NCBI GenBank assembly: GCA_001797315.1
Contig: MGPC01000036.1
Span: 1-64,000, forward strand
Source of the DNA: Curvibacter sp. GWA2_64_110
Lineage (GTDB): Bacteria; Pseudomonadota; Gammaproteobacteria; Burkholderiales; Burkholderiaceae_C
DNA length: 64,000 nucleotides
Direction of reading: 5' to 3'
Shown piece after piece: positions 15,497-24,726 of the stretch (positions are counted from its first letter, which is position 1; every line of letters starts with the position of its first letter). The notes beneath the pieces are model-generated. The model did no database searches. It was not told where the DNA came from and was given only the letters and a program-made list of their open reading frames with translations. Both the position numbers and the translations under genes were made by a program.

Positions 15497-15611
15497 GGAT
15501 GGTTCAAAAGTGGAGGTTGCATTCGATTACTCCACTGACTACGAACGTTTGGAAGCAGCAACCCGGGAGTCAGGGCTTGGGGACCAGGTGCGGAAAGTGG
15601 TTTGCCAGTGA
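15477..15611 (+). CDS. Short overlapping ORF, unknown
   Basis: A TTG-started frame of 44 codons overlaps the end of the large gene by 20 bp and reads 'SKVEVAFDYSTDYERLEAAT' then 'GLGDQVRKVVCQ'. The composition looks protein-like and both neighbours overlap it, suggesting translational coupling, but the start codon is weak and there is no recognisable family. Confidence 0.4.
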   Translation: MLALAPEDGSKVEVAFDYSTDYERLEAATRESGLGDQVRKVVCQ

Positions 15612-15793
15612 ATGTCAACTCCATTATCGGGACCATTACTGGCGAGTTGGCCGCTGAAGACTGTTTTCGGGAGCTGGGTAAGCGAGGTAGTCGCGGACTC
15701 AAACGGCATCATGCATTAGCGGATGCGCTGGCGCTGCGCGCAGCGCACATGAGCGTAAAAACAGTGGCGATGGCCCATGCGAAATTGGGGTGA
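15608..15793 (+). CDS. Small protein of unknown function, coupled to the preceding ORF
   Basis: A GTG start at 15608 overlaps the preceding stop codon in GTGA and encodes 61 residues, MNVNSIIGTITGELAAEDCF at the start and 'HMSVKTVAMAHAKLG' at the end. It has no signal or membrane segment and no known domain. It closes the run that begins with the WYL regulator. Confidence 0.45.
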   Translation: MNVNSIIGTITGELAAEDCFRELGKRGSRGLKRHHALADALALRAAHMSVKTVAMAHAKLG

Positions 15794-15893
15794 GAGAGCC
15801 CGCCTGGCCCAGTTTGCATGAGCGCTGCTGGAATCTGGTGTACGGGTTTCGAGCCTGAAGGGCCTTCATGGCGCACGTGAGGAGGATTCAATC

Positions 15894-16340
15894 TTGATAC
15901 TTTTTCTGGACTTCGATGGTGTGACACACCCAGAGCCCTATGACCAGGATGCAGCATTTCAACAGTTGCCTTTCATCGAGACCGTTGTACGGGATATGGT
16001 CGGCGTTGAAATTGTCGTAAGCAGTAGCTGGCGCGAATCTCACTCACTTGAAGAATTGCGAGAATTTTTTGCACTGGACATTCAACCCCGTGTAGTTGGT
16101 GTCACACCGGATATTTGGAATCCGGAGCGACCGCAGCCTTTCCTGCGAGAGAGTGAGTGCATGGCCTGGTTGGCTGCAAATCGCCCAACCGGTACGCGCT
16201 GGCTGGCAATTGATGATCGTCCATTGTGGTTTCAGCCAAATTGCCCGAACTTGCTTGTGACCGATACAACTCAGGGCTTCCTCCCCAACCAAATTGAGAT
16301 GCTGCGCGTCATGCTCATGCAAAGTTTTGGAGGGCGCTGA
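15894..16340 (+). CDS. HAD-like hydrolase domain protein
   Basis: The 148-residue protein opens MILFLDFDGVTHP, the HAD superfamily motif I (DxDGV), followed by 'VVSSSWRESHSLEELREFF' (motif II Ser) and 'WLAIDDRPLW' (acidic motif IV). This short cap-less form is the 'HAD domain in Swiss Army knife RNA repair proteins' type and is often found alone in mobile DNA. Substrate unknown; phosphatase or RNA-end processing is possible. The start is TTG, supported by GGAGG 9 nt upstream. Confidence 0.78.
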   Translation: MILFLDFDGVTHPEPYDQDAAFQQLPFIETVVRDMVGVEIVVSSSWRESHSLEELREFFALDIQPRVVGVTPDIWNPERPQPFLRESECMAWLAANRPTGTRWLAIDDRPLWFQPNCPNLLVTDTTQGFLPNQIEMLRVMLMQSFGGR

Positions 16341-16402
16341 GTCTTCGATTTCAAGGGCCTGTGCGCTGACTACATAATTTCGCAATCACTTGGATTTCAG
16401 AG

Positions 16403-17041
16403 ATGAACCGCAAGAAAATCCCGCCTCACCCTGGAGAAGTACTGAAGGAATATCTGTGTGACGTTTCAGTGGCCGAAGCGGCCAGGAAACTAGCGGTCAG
16501 TCGATCCACCCTGTCACGCATACTTCGCGGGACATCCGGCGTTTCTGCAGACATGGCCATACGCCTTGGGCTGGCGTTAGGAACATCGCCTGAATTGTGG
16601 TCCGGGCTTCAGTGGAAGTTTGATCTGTACCAAGCCGACAAGCGGCCGAAGCCCAAGGTCGGTCGCATCGTGACCGCGATCAAGAACAGGTCAGTACTTG
16701 ATCTCAAGGGCATGTTTCGCCCACCAGACGGCGTAAATATTTCGATTGCGGAGATGAGGCTCGTGCCTCAAGACTTCGCCGCATGGGATTCCGTAGTACC
16801 AGTGGGGCGGGAATTCGGGAGTCCAGACTATGAGCGCTTAGCAGAGTTGGATAGCCTGGCTTTCAAGACGTTCGGCTCCATGAAAAGGGCGCGGCGCTGG
16901 CTGGATGCCCCCCATGCCGATTTGGGAGGACTTCCGCCCGAGGAGGTAGTCAAAACAGCGCGTGGATTCAACACAGTGAAACGGTTGCTGCGACAGATGT
17001 CGGCGCACAAAGCAAAAGGGTCCGTTGTCGGAGCCCAATAG
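16403..17041 (+). CDS. HigA-type HTH fused to an Xre/MbcA/ParS-like toxin-binding domain
   Basis: Residues about 1-75 ('PPHPGEVLKEYLCDVSVAEA', 'AVSRSTLSRILRGTSGVSAD') are a HigA/VapI-type HTH as in HigBA antitoxins. The C-terminal part ('KTFGSMKRARRWLDAPHADL', 'GGLPPEEVVKTARGFNTVKR') is the toxin-binding DUF2384 domain of Xre/MbcA/ParS antitoxins. Between them lies a linker of about 60 residues. No RES-domain toxin or HigB lies next to it, so it could be an orphan antitoxin or a regulator. Total 212 residues. Confidence 0.8.
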   Translation: MNRKKIPPHPGEVLKEYLCDVSVAEAARKLAVSRSTLSRILRGTSGVSADMAIRLGLALGTSPELWSGLQWKFDLYQADKRPKPKVGRIVTAIKNRSVLDLKGMFRPPDGVNISIAEMRLVPQDFAAWDSVVPVGREFGSPDYERLAELDSLAFKTFGSMKRARRWLDAPHADLGGLPPEEVVKTARGFNTVKRLLRQMSAHKAKGSVVGAQ

Positions 17042-17523
17042 CTGCTGGATTCGGCAATCGGAACATCCCTTAGTCCAATGGGTTGAGTCAAGTGGGGTGA
17101 GAGTGACCCGTGCGACGTGCTAACAGAAAATTCCGTATGGAGAGCGGAGGTGTGTATTTTTGAAGCAATGGAGCAAAAGCCTCATTTAGGCATTCTGCGC
17201 TGGTGTTGGCAACTCATCCATTCGGCCGGAGCTGAAGTACTGGACCTTAAAGCCACCAGTCTCTTTGACCTTGCGAGAAACTCTCCCGCTCGAATCCGCC
17301 ATGGCGATACAGTTCTTTGATCGGCCAGCCGAATTAACCTGATGCTCTGTTCGTCGGTGAATCGGGTCTCTTTCATGTCCGTCATTTGATTGGGTAGCGG
17401 ACTTCGCTAATCAAACGAGAGTACGATTTGACGGGGAAACCAAGAATGCTGACTTGATGACGTCGTCGCCAGAAAAATGGCATGGATATCCATGCCATTC
17501 CCAGATAAGCTCCACCGTTGTGT
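17042..17523. other. Junction stretch with transposase remnant
   Basis: Between the antitoxin-like gene and the chemoreceptor gene no complete gene is seen. The reverse strand carries a fragment of an IS3-family OrfA, listed separately. This is a plausible seam between the accessory module on the left and the catabolic module on the right. Confidence 0.6.
17182..17385 (-). pseudogene. Remnant of IS3-family transposase OrfA
   Basis: The reverse-strand frame begins MTDMKETRFTDEQSIRLIRL, close to the conserved opening of IS3-family OrfA proteins (MKxxRFTDEQIIxxIxxA). After about 25 residues the similarity stops and the frame reads low-complexity sequence, so a frameshift or deletion has destroyed it. 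No OrfB or terminal repeats are seen. Confidence 0.6.
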
Positions 17524-19236
17524 TCAGAAGGTTTCCCAATCGCTGTCCGCATTACCCGATCGGTTCGCAACTGGAGGAGTTGCTGGCGTTGGTTTGGAGG
17601 CCGCCAATCTCGCAGCGGGCTGCGAGCCTGCCTCCTCTGGCCGCCGGATCGGCGTAGCAGCCTGTGGCTGACGCGGGACGCCATCGTCACTCTGCGAGAG
17701 TCTGAACACGGCAACTGCTCGCACGAGGCCCTCAGCCTGGGTATTGAGGCCGGCCGCCGCAGCCGCCATTTCCTCGACTAATGCTGCATTCTGCTGCGTA
17801 GCCTGGTCCATGTTGGTCACGGCCTCGCCCACCTGGGCCACGCCCTGGCTCTGCTCGGTGCTGGCTGCGCTGATCTCTCCCATGATGTCGGTTACTCGCC
17901 GGATGCTGGAAACAATCTCGTCCATAGTGGCGCCGGCCTGATCTACCTGTGCCGTACCTTGCTCCACGCGCTGCACGCTGTCGGTAATGAGCTGCTTGAT
18001 CTCCTTGGCCGCTTCCGCCGAGCGGCCGGCCAGACTGCGTACCTCACTTGCTACCACAGCGAAACCGCGGCCCTGCTCACCAGCGCGGGCAGCTTCTACC
18101 GCTGCATTGAGTGCCAAGATGTTGGTCTGGAAGGCGATGCCGTCAATCACATTTATGATGTCCGCGATCTTGCGGCTGGAATCGTTGATACCCTTCATGG
18201 TGTCGATCACCTGGGCTACCACCTCACCGCCTTTCACGGCCACTGTTGAGGCGCTTTGTGCCAATTGGTTGGCCTGACGCGCGTTGTCGGCGTTATGCCT
18301 AACGGTGGAGCCAAGTTCCTCCATCGAGGCGGCGGTCTCTTCTAGCGCACTGGCTTGACTTTCGGTGCGCGCGCTCAGGTCTTGGTTGCCTTGAGCAATC
18401 TCGGCCGAAGCCGTGGCCACCGATTCCGAACCTTGGCGCACTTGACCGACCAGATCGCGCAGACGGGAGGTCATCTCATCCATGGCCTGCATGAGTACGC
18501 CGAATTCGTCACCGCGCCGGCTTGGTGCAGTTCTCGTTAGGTCGCCTTGCGCGATGCTGCGCGTCACAGCAACGGTCTGGTTCAGAGGCTCAATGATGGA
18601 GCGCGTGAGCACAAGGACGAACCAGATGCTGATCAATACTACCCCAGCCATTGCGCCATAGCTCATCATTTCCGCACGATTGGCAGCAGCAAGAGTCTTT
18701 TCTTTGGCGGTTTCGCGTGCATGCTCTTGCGCTTTGACGAACCCGTCCAAGGCTTCAATGTAAGCCGTGATGGCCGGTTGGAACTGCTCGCTGACGACCT
18801 TGCGCATGCCGTCGGTATCACCCTGCTTTTTCAACTCGTCCAGCTTTTTGACGCTGGCGAGCACGACGGTACGACGATCTCCGACAAGGGTCAACGCTGC
18901 TTTGTCCTCATCAGATGTAGCGCGTTCAACGATCACTTTTTGCAAGGCGCTGATCTCCGCAATGCCAGCCTTGGTGCTCTGCTGGAAGGCCTCTGCGATA
19001 GCCGGATCCGCAGAAGCCGACAAGGCCAGAACACGCTGCGCATTGGTGGCGACCATACCTCGCCATCTGAGCGCGTCCACAATGCGTCCCTCATGCTGCA
19101 GAACGCTCTCGATGGCTTCGCGCTGATAGGCCGCGGTGCTGCGCTGGCCGTACACGGCCGCAACGGTTAGCGCGACCAGAATGAAAAGCGCTAGCAGCCA
19201 GAGCTTGCGGGTGACCGATATGTTTTCAAGTTTCAT
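17524..19236 (-). CDS. Methyl-accepting chemotaxis protein
   Basis: A 570-residue transmembrane receptor: TM1 ('[19 protein letters not shown]'), a periplasmic four-helix-bundle ligand domain (about 30-185), TM2 ('[20 protein letters not shown]'), HAMP, then the cytoplasmic signalling hairpin with the conserved tip '[20 protein letters not shown]'. The C-terminus ends DWETF, the CheR/CheB docking pentapeptide of high-abundance receptors. Because it neighbours aromatic catabolic genes, sensing of salicylate or a related aromatic is a reasonable guess, as for NahY; the ligand is not shown by the sequence. Confidence 0.93.
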   Translation of the reverse strand: MKLENISVTRKLWLLALFILVALTVAAVYGQRSTAAYQREAIESVLQHEGRIVDALRWRGMVATNAQRVLALSASADPAIAEAFQQSTKAGIAEISALQKVIVERATSDEDKAALTLVGDRRTVVLASVKKLDELKKQGDTDGMRKVVSEQFQPAITAYIEALDGFVKAQEHARETAKEKTLAAANRAEMMSYGAMAGVVLISIWFVLVLTRSIIEPLNQTVAVTRSIAQGDLTRTAPSRRGDEFGVLMQAMDEMTSRLRDLVGQVRQGSESVATASAEIAQGNQDLSARTESQASALEETAASMEELGSTVRHNADNARQANQLAQSASTVAVKGGEVVAQVIDTMKGINDSSRKIADIINVIDGIAFQTNILALNAAVEAARAGEQGRGFAVVASEVRSLAGRSAEAAKEIKQLITDSVQRVEQGTAQVDQAGATMDEIVSSIRRVTDIMGEISAASTEQSQGVAQVGEAVTNMDQATQQNAALVEEMAAAAAGLNTQAEGLVRAVAVFRLSQSDDGVPRQPQAATPIRRPEEAGSQPAARLAASKPTPATPPVANRSGNADSDWETF

Positions 19237-19717
19237 CTAGAGCCTCTATCTCTCCAAAGTTATTCTGCGCAGCTCCAATATCGAAGAGATATGTTTGTCT
19301 CTATCTATCAGGCCGCGTTACTCCTATTCGTGCGTCGATACCAATCAAAGCCAATCAAGCCTCAGTGGCGACGAAACATTGGGTGGTAATTTCGCATTGT
19401 CTCCACGACTGGGCTCAAGCCCAACGATACGATGGGTTCCACGTATCGATATTTCGCTCTTGACTCTGAATGGCTCGAATTCTGGGAGTCACAGCGATAT
19501 AGCGCCATGGATCAAATCTGATAGTTCGAATCACTGGCGTGAATATTGGCGGAAATATTGCGCTGTGTGAATTTTTGACGCTCACTCACACTGAAGTGGG
19601 GGGCTCCCTTGGGGAGTTCTGGTGTGCGCAGGAAACGGCTCTCCGTGGTTCGGCAACCCCGACGCAAGTCAGACATTTCATTGAAATGGCTATAGCATCG
19701 GGATTGTCCCAAGTCAG
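19237..19717. other. Non-coding stretch between chemoreceptor and aldehyde dehydrogenase
   Basis: About 480 bp with only weak open frames lacking start signals or motifs. It must hold the chemoreceptor promoter on the reverse strand and the 3' end of the aldehyde dehydrogenase transcript. I saw no clear terminator hairpin with a T tract. Confidence 0.5.
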
Positions 19718-21169
19718 TTAGAACGGATACTGCTGCTGACTTGGTTCGATGGTCAGCCACTTGAGTTCTGTAAACTCATCAATCACTGCGCGGCCATCAA
19801 ACCTGCCATAGCCACTGTCTTTGGTGCCGCCGTATGGAGCTTGTGCTTCGTTCTGAACGGTGGAGCCGTTTACATGGACGGAGCCGTATTCAAGGTCCAT
19901 CGCCACGGCCAGAGCGCGGTTGACATCGCGGCCGAAGACGCCTGAGGAAAGCCCATACGCCGAGTCGTTGGCAACATCGATGGCTTCTTGCGCTCCATTG
20001 ACTCGAATGACCACCGTGATTGGACCAAAAGTCTCCTCATCGTAGATCTTCATATTTGGCTTCACATGATCAAGAATGGTTGCAGGCATCACGGCACCAG
20101 ACGCCACTCCACCACAAACCAACTTTGCTCCCTTGTTGAGTGCATCCTGCAAAAGATCATTGATGCGTGCGCCGGAGCTCGGATTGATCATCGGGCCGAT
20201 GATGCATTGAGGATTTACCGCTGGGTCACCTGCGAGCAACTCATTGGCGCGTGCAGCGAATTTGGACACGAATTCGTCAGCGACCCTTTCGTCAACCACT
20301 AAACGTTCCGTTGACATGCAAATTTGACCTTGGTAGAGGAACGATCCGAAAATTGCCGCTTTGACGGCCTCATCTACATCGGCGTCATCCAAAACAACCA
20401 AGGGGGACTTGCCACCAAGTTCTAGCAAGCAACGTTTAAGGTGAGTGGCCGCTTTTTGGGCAATGATGCGGCCCACACGAGTGGAGCCGGTGAAGTTGAT
20501 GCGACGCACAGCCTTGTGAGAAATCATGGTGTCAACAACAGCGGCAGCCGTCTCTGGTGCATTGCTGAGGTAGTTCAATACCCCAGCAGGAAAGCCGGCT
20601 TCAACCAATGCCTCAGCGATAAGAGCGTGGGTACGTGGGCTGGATTCTGAGCCGCGGAATACCACGCTATTGCCACAGACAATGGGATATGCAATGGCGC
20701 GGGCCGCCAAGACCACCGTGCCGTTCCAAGGAACGATACTCAAAATCACACCGACGGGTTGACGCAGAGTCATCGACAGGGCGCCGGGCTTGTCGGTCGG
20801 AATTGTTTCGCCTTGAATCTGTGTCGCTAGGGAAGCAGCTTCGCGAAACACATTGGCGGCTAGGTGAACGTTAAAGCCAGCCCAGAGTGCAGAGGCGCCG
20901 ACTTCTTGTGCCATTGCTTCAATAAACAGGGGTGTCTTCGATTCGAGAATATCAGCTGCTTTCAAGAGCAGACGACGACGCTCACTTGGGGCTGAGCGCC
21001 GCCAAATTTTGAAGGCTGCATTTGCAGAATCAACGGCAGACGCAGCATCGTTCACGCCTGCTGCAGATGCGTTCGTGACCACTGCGTTCGAAATAGGGTT
21101 CCGGCGCTCGAAGACGGCCCCGTCTTTGGCGGCAACCCATTGATTGTCAATAAGAAGTTTGGATTCCAC
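19718..21169 (-). CDS. NAD(P)-dependent aldehyde dehydrogenase, salicylaldehyde/vanillin dehydrogenase-like
   Basis: The 483-residue ALDH has the conserved Glu motif 'CLLELGGKSPLVVLDDADVD' and the catalytic Cys in 'YQGQICMSTERL', plus 'GYGRFDGRAVIDEFTELKW' at the end. The N-terminal and active-site regions resemble the benzaldehyde/salicylaldehyde dehydrogenase subgroup. In this cluster it would oxidise an aromatic aldehyde, plausibly salicylaldehyde to salicylate, feeding the hydroxylase encoded downstream. The start codon appears to be GTG with only a weak ribosome binding site. It follows the GMC gene by 67 bp on the same strand. Confidence 0.88.
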   Translation of the reverse strand: MESKLLIDNQWVAAKDGAVFERRNPISNAVVTNASAAGVNDAASAVDSANAAFKIWRRSAPSERRRLLLKAADILESKTPLFIEAMAQEVGASALWAGFNVHLAANVFREAASLATQIQGETIPTDKPGALSMTLRQPVGVILSIVPWNGTVVLAARAIAYPIVCGNSVVFRGSESSPRTHALIAEALVEAGFPAGVLNYLSNAPETAAAVVDTMISHKAVRRINFTGSTRVGRIIAQKAATHLKRCLLELGGKSPLVVLDDADVDEAVKAAIFGSFLYQGQICMSTERLVVDERVADEFVSKFAARANELLAGDPAVNPQCIIGPMINPSSGARINDLLQDALNKGAKLVCGGVASGAVMPATILDHVKPNMKIYDEETFGPITVVIRVNGAQEAIDVANDSAYGLSSGVFGRDVNRALAVAMDLEYGSVHVNGSTVQNEAQAPYGGTKDSGYGRFDGRAVIDEFTELKWLTIEPSQQQYPF

Positions 21170-21236
21170 GATGAACTCTCAGAGAAATGTGATGAAGAAA
21201 ATGGGAGATTGAAGATAGCCCTTGGGCTTCTGCATT

Positions 21237-22991
21237 TCAGGTGCTTGCATTGGGGATAAGAATGTCCGCCATGCGCTCGCCGATGAGTACACAAGTAGCC
21301 ATGGTGGCAACGGTGGCTATGCGCGGCATGATGGAGCTGTCGGCGATACGCAAGCCCTGTAAGCCTTTGACGCGGAGTTTGGAGTCCACCACCGCTTGCC
21401 CATCTTTGCCCATGCGACACGTGCCGCTAGCGTGAAAATAGGTCGTGGCGCCATTCCGCACAAAGTCTTCCATGTCTTTTCCTTTGAGACTCTTGGCAGG
21501 CACGACTTCGCGCTTAACAAAGTCACGCATTGGGCCGGAATTCCCGATCTCCCGGGCCAATTCGATGCCAGCAGCAAGTGCTGCCACATCATCCGGATGG
21601 CTCAAAAATTGAGCGTCAACAACGGGAAGGTCTTCCACTTTGGCCGAGCGAAGGGTCACGGAGCCCCGACTCTTGGGTGCAACAAGGCCCGCACATAGTG
21701 CCCAACTGGTTGGCGGTGGCGCATACTCCTTAGCGACAACGTCGCTGGCGTAAGGCAGTTCAATTTGCACCAGGTTCACATCGGGGGATGTCGCGCTGCT
21801 GTTGCTAGTCCAGAATCCCGAGGCCTCTGCTGCGCTGTTCCTGTGAGGCATGTGCTCTTTGGGTTCCCAAATACAGCCGCCATGCAGCAGATGATCTTGA
21901 AAGTTCTTGCCAACTTCCGGCGAGTGCAAGACCGTCTTGATGCCGTGGGCTTTTAATGCTTTTTCGTCGCCGATGCCGCTGAGCATCAAGAGTTTGGGGG
22001 TGTTGACGCCGCCTGCAGAAAGAATCACTTCCGACTTTGCGCCAATCTTCGATATGATGCCGCCGCGATTGATTTGTACACCTGTTACCCGCTGTCCTTT
22101 CAGAGTCAGGCGGTCAACGTGTGTGTTGACCAAAAGCGTTACGTTCTTGCGGGCTAGGATTGGGTAGAGATAGGCCCTTGCCATGCTGTTGCGCTGACCG
22201 TTCTTGATGATGTGATTCATCAGCGCAAACCCGTTGCCACGTTCCTCGCGCTCGCCGTTGAGGTCATCGAAGACCGTCATGCCCAGACTCTTACAGCCTG
22301 CCAGCATGGCTGGCGCCAAAGGATGTGGATTGTTGGCAGGCTGGCACCACACGGGACCGCCCTGACCGCGATACCGGGGATTTTCCTTGCCCTGCCAGTT
22401 CTCCATTCGGCGATAAATGGTCAGTGCCGACTCATAACCCCAGGCGCGGTCGCCACTCACATCAGCCCAATGTTCCAAGTCACTCTTGAAAGGGCGGGCC
22501 CAAATGGTTGCGTTGATGCTACTGCCACCGCCTACAACCTTACCCATGTGTTCAGGAATGGGGCGATTGTTGGTGAACGGCGTCGGAATGGCAACGTGTT
22601 TCCAGTCACGCTCAGTGCCAAGGTTGGTGAACCACACACCCGGATTCAATACTGAAGGTGCGACATCCCAATCGCCGGCCTCTATCAGCAGAATGTTGGC
22701 GTCTGTGCGCTGTGCCAATCTGCCGGCCAAAGCACAGCCCGCACTGCCAGTCCCGACGATGATGTAGTCATAACTGGGTAACGGTTTTGCCGCACGTTCG
22801 GCCTGGTTTGCGCGTATTGCGTCCAATTCGTCAGCCAGCGCATGAAGGCCGGTCGTGGCGAGGCCTGCTGCACTGACTGCACTAATGAATCCGCGGCGTG
22901 TCAATCGGCCTGAAATAAAGGCTCGCTCAAGTCTTTCTTGTAAGGAGTCGTTGTGCCCGATTGAGGCCGAGTCCATGTTGTGATGTTTCAT
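21237..22991 (-). CDS. GMC-family FAD alcohol oxidoreductase with Tat-like signal
   Basis: The 584-residue protein has an FAD-binding GxGxxG ('YIIVGTGSAGCALAGRL'), the second GMC signature ('ILSAGGVNTPKLLMLSGIG') and the C-terminal His of the active site ('TYFHASGTCRMG'). Residues about 28-55 read RLTRRGFISAVSAAGLATTG, a twin-arginine-type export motif, placed unusually deep after a polar leader. It probably oxidises an aromatic primary alcohol. With the adjacent aldehyde dehydrogenase it would form an alcohol-aldehyde-acid route. GGAG precedes the ATG. Confidence 0.87.
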   Translation of the reverse strand: MKHHNMDSASIGHNDSLQERLERAFISGRLTRRGFISAVSAAGLATTGLHALADELDAIRANQAERAAKPLPSYDYIIVGTGSAGCALAGRLAQRTDANILLIEAGDWDVAPSVLNPGVWFTNLGTERDWKHVAIPTPFTNNRPIPEHMGKVVGGGSSINATIWARPFKSDLEHWADVSGDRAWGYESALTIYRRMENWQGKENPRYRGQGGPVWCQPANNPHPLAPAMLAGCKSLGMTVFDDLNGEREERGNGFALMNHIIKNGQRNSMARAYLYPILARKNVTLLVNTHVDRLTLKGQRVTGVQINRGGIISKIGAKSEVILSAGGVNTPKLLMLSGIGDEKALKAHGIKTVLHSPEVGKNFQDHLLHGGCIWEPKEHMPHRNSAAEASGFWTSNSSATSPDVNLVQIELPYASDVVAKEYAPPPTSWALCAGLVAPKSRGSVTLRSAKVEDLPVVDAQFLSHPDDVAALAAGIELAREIGNSGPMRDFVKREVVPAKSLKGKDMEDFVRNGATTYFHASGTCRMGKDGQAVVDSKLRVKGLQGLRIADSSIMPRIATVATMATCVLIGERMADILIPNAST

Positions 22992-23009
22992 GCTTGTCTC
23001 CGTTCAGTG

Positions 23010-23052
23010 CAGAACCAGAGATATTGGTCACCATGACCAAATCTGGGTTCTG
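23010..23052 (-). promoter_or_regulatory. Nested dyad upstream of the GMC gene
   Basis: An inner perfect inverted repeat TTGGTCA/TGACCAA (23024-23030 and 23034-23040) is enclosed by an outer one, CAGAACC/GGTTCTG (23010-23016 and 23046-23052), with nearly the same centre. It lies 19-61 bp before the GMC start codon and just downstream of the regulator gene. It is a strong candidate operator for the Fis-type regulator at 23150-24478, or a leader hairpin. Confidence 0.65.
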
Positions 23053-23149
23053 GCGGGGCTCAAGCCTAAAGATCACAAAATGCTTATTGCATATCGGGAA
23101 AACCCGAGTGCAAAAGTGTTCCGTTGTAAAACAGTCGGGCCAAGACAGA

Positions 23150-24430
23150 TCAGGGCGGCGTTTCCTCGGGCGTCTTCAGTCGGCGGTATATCAGTCCCCG
23201 TGAGACGCGTAGTTGCTTTGCCGCCTTGGAAATGTTGCCTCCAAAAGCATTTACCGTTCGAAGTATCAGATCGGTATCAGATTCCCTTAGCGAAGGAGCA
23301 TCCTTCATTACGTTGACACCTTCCTCGGGAGTTTGCTGTGGCAGAGGATATTGATCTGCCAAAACGGTTTCGTTAGATCTGAGTTGCTCATGAGAAGTCG
23401 ACACGCGCGAGATCTGTGGAGCAATCCCATCTCGGGCGTGCAATGCTCCACATATCCAAACAGTGAGTCCGTTGGTCAGTCTTACTGGAGTCATCCGCTC
23501 CACCTGGAGCCCTAGAAGCGTTCGTAGTGTGATGCCAAATACATCTCCCACATCGACTCGGCGTACGCTCAAGTCTTTGAAGTTTTCGCCCAGTAAACTG
23601 GATGCTGCCTTGTTCATCCAGGCTAGCCGACCCTGACCGTCGATGCCGACCAATCCCACCAAGGGTGTATCGAGAAGTGCTGGGCTGACCTGCAGGCGCA
23701 GCACCAAATGATCATTGGATTGTGAGGTTAACAGTCGATTCTCAATGGACGTTGCGTAGAGCCCCACCAAAGCCGTCATGTCGAAATCGAAAGGCCGTCC
23801 TTCGCTTGATATATCCAGAACGCCGGCCAGTTCTCCGTGGGTATTATGGATAGGAGCTGCCGCGCAATGCATCGGCATCGCGACTTCAAAAAAATGTTCG
23901 CCTCCTAGAACTGTGGCTGCGTTACCCGTCTTTAACACCAATCCTGGGGCAGTGGTTCCAGCGCACTCCTCAGACAAATTGACACCGACGCGGTGAGCCA
24001 TCGGGGTAATTACGGCTTGTGAATCTCCCGTCCCGGTCGTGGCGATCAATACACCGGATGAATCGGTCAAGATGGCTGAACAAGTTGTACCCGAAAGCGT
24101 TCTTTCGATTTCTGCAAGCTCTACTTGCCACGCTTCTACAAGGTGCCTATTGCGTTGGAGTGCAAGATGCGCACGGCTAGTAGATACTAGGTTGAAGTCC
24201 AATTTGTCGTTGGAATTGAAGCTGAGCCGACGACAGCGAGACCAAGATTCTAGGACGGTGTTTTTGATGGATCCCGAGGGCAACTGTCCATCTTCAAAGT
24301 ATCTTTGTCGCGCTAGAGCCAAGCGTTCGCTGGCTGAAGTGAAAAAGAGGGCGAGAGGAGCTGAAGCCACAAATTCGTCCTTAGTCGTGGGGTTCGCCAG
24401 ATGCCGACACAGCGGTCGTGTGACAAATAT
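23150..24430 (-). CDS. AcoR/Fis-type regulator lacking the sigma54 AAA+ domain
   Basis: The protein has a GAF domain ('TTCSAILTDSSGVLIATTGT', 'VNLSEECAGTTAPGLVLKTG'), a PAS-like segment ('LVGLVGIDGQGRLAWMNKAA') and a C-terminal Fis HTH ('AFGGNISKAAKQLRVSRGLI'). That order is AcoR-like, but the roughly 230-residue AAA+ domain with its GAFTGA and Walker motifs is absent between PAS and HTH. It cannot remodel sigma54 polymerase and probably acts as a classical activator or repressor. The frame opens at 24478; the ATG at 24430 gives 426 residues. It is divergent from nothing and lies upstream of the GMC gene on the same strand. Confidence 0.82.
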   Translation of the reverse strand: MFVTRPLCRHLANPTTKDEFVASAPLALFFTSASERLALARQRYFEDGQLPSGSIKNTVLESWSRCRRLSFNSNDKLDFNLVSTSRAHLALQRNRHLVEAWQVELAEIERTLSGTTCSAILTDSSGVLIATTGTGDSQAVITPMAHRVGVNLSEECAGTTAPGLVLKTGNAATVLGGEHFFEVAMPMHCAAAPIHNTHGELAGVLDISSEGRPFDFDMTALVGLYATSIENRLLTSQSNDHLVLRLQVSPALLDTPLVGLVGIDGQGRLAWMNKAASSLLGENFKDLSVRRVDVGDVFGITLRTLLGLQVERMTPVRLTNGLTVWICGALHARDGIAPQISRVSTSHEQLRSNETVLADQYPLPQQTPEEGVNVMKDAPSLRESDTDLILRTVNAFGGNISKAAKQLRVSRGLIYRRLKTPEETPP

Positions 24431-24726
24431 CATGCAGCAAATGCGGTGAATTGTGTTATCACAATCGGTGATGGGCACTATTCAAAGCCCGAAACGAGAG
24501 CTGTCGATCAGAACCGGGGGGCGATGGGGGTGAGAGGCACTCCATTACGCTCAGTGCGAGCACCGTTGACCACGGGGGGCAGCCAGAGCGGCTCCTCGGC
24601 TATAGGCGAGAAGCTCGATGTTCTAGCCAATTCAGGTTGTCCTGACGGACGCCTCCGCAGCGCCGCAACTCGCCAATATGGACGTTGGTGAGTGCAATTA
24701 ACCGAAACCGAGTCGGCTCATCCAAG

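Noticed and set aside
18547-19170. A 207-codon plus-strand frame opposite the chemoreceptor.
   Set aside because: Antisense shadow of a well-supported MCP gene; no start signal or motif.
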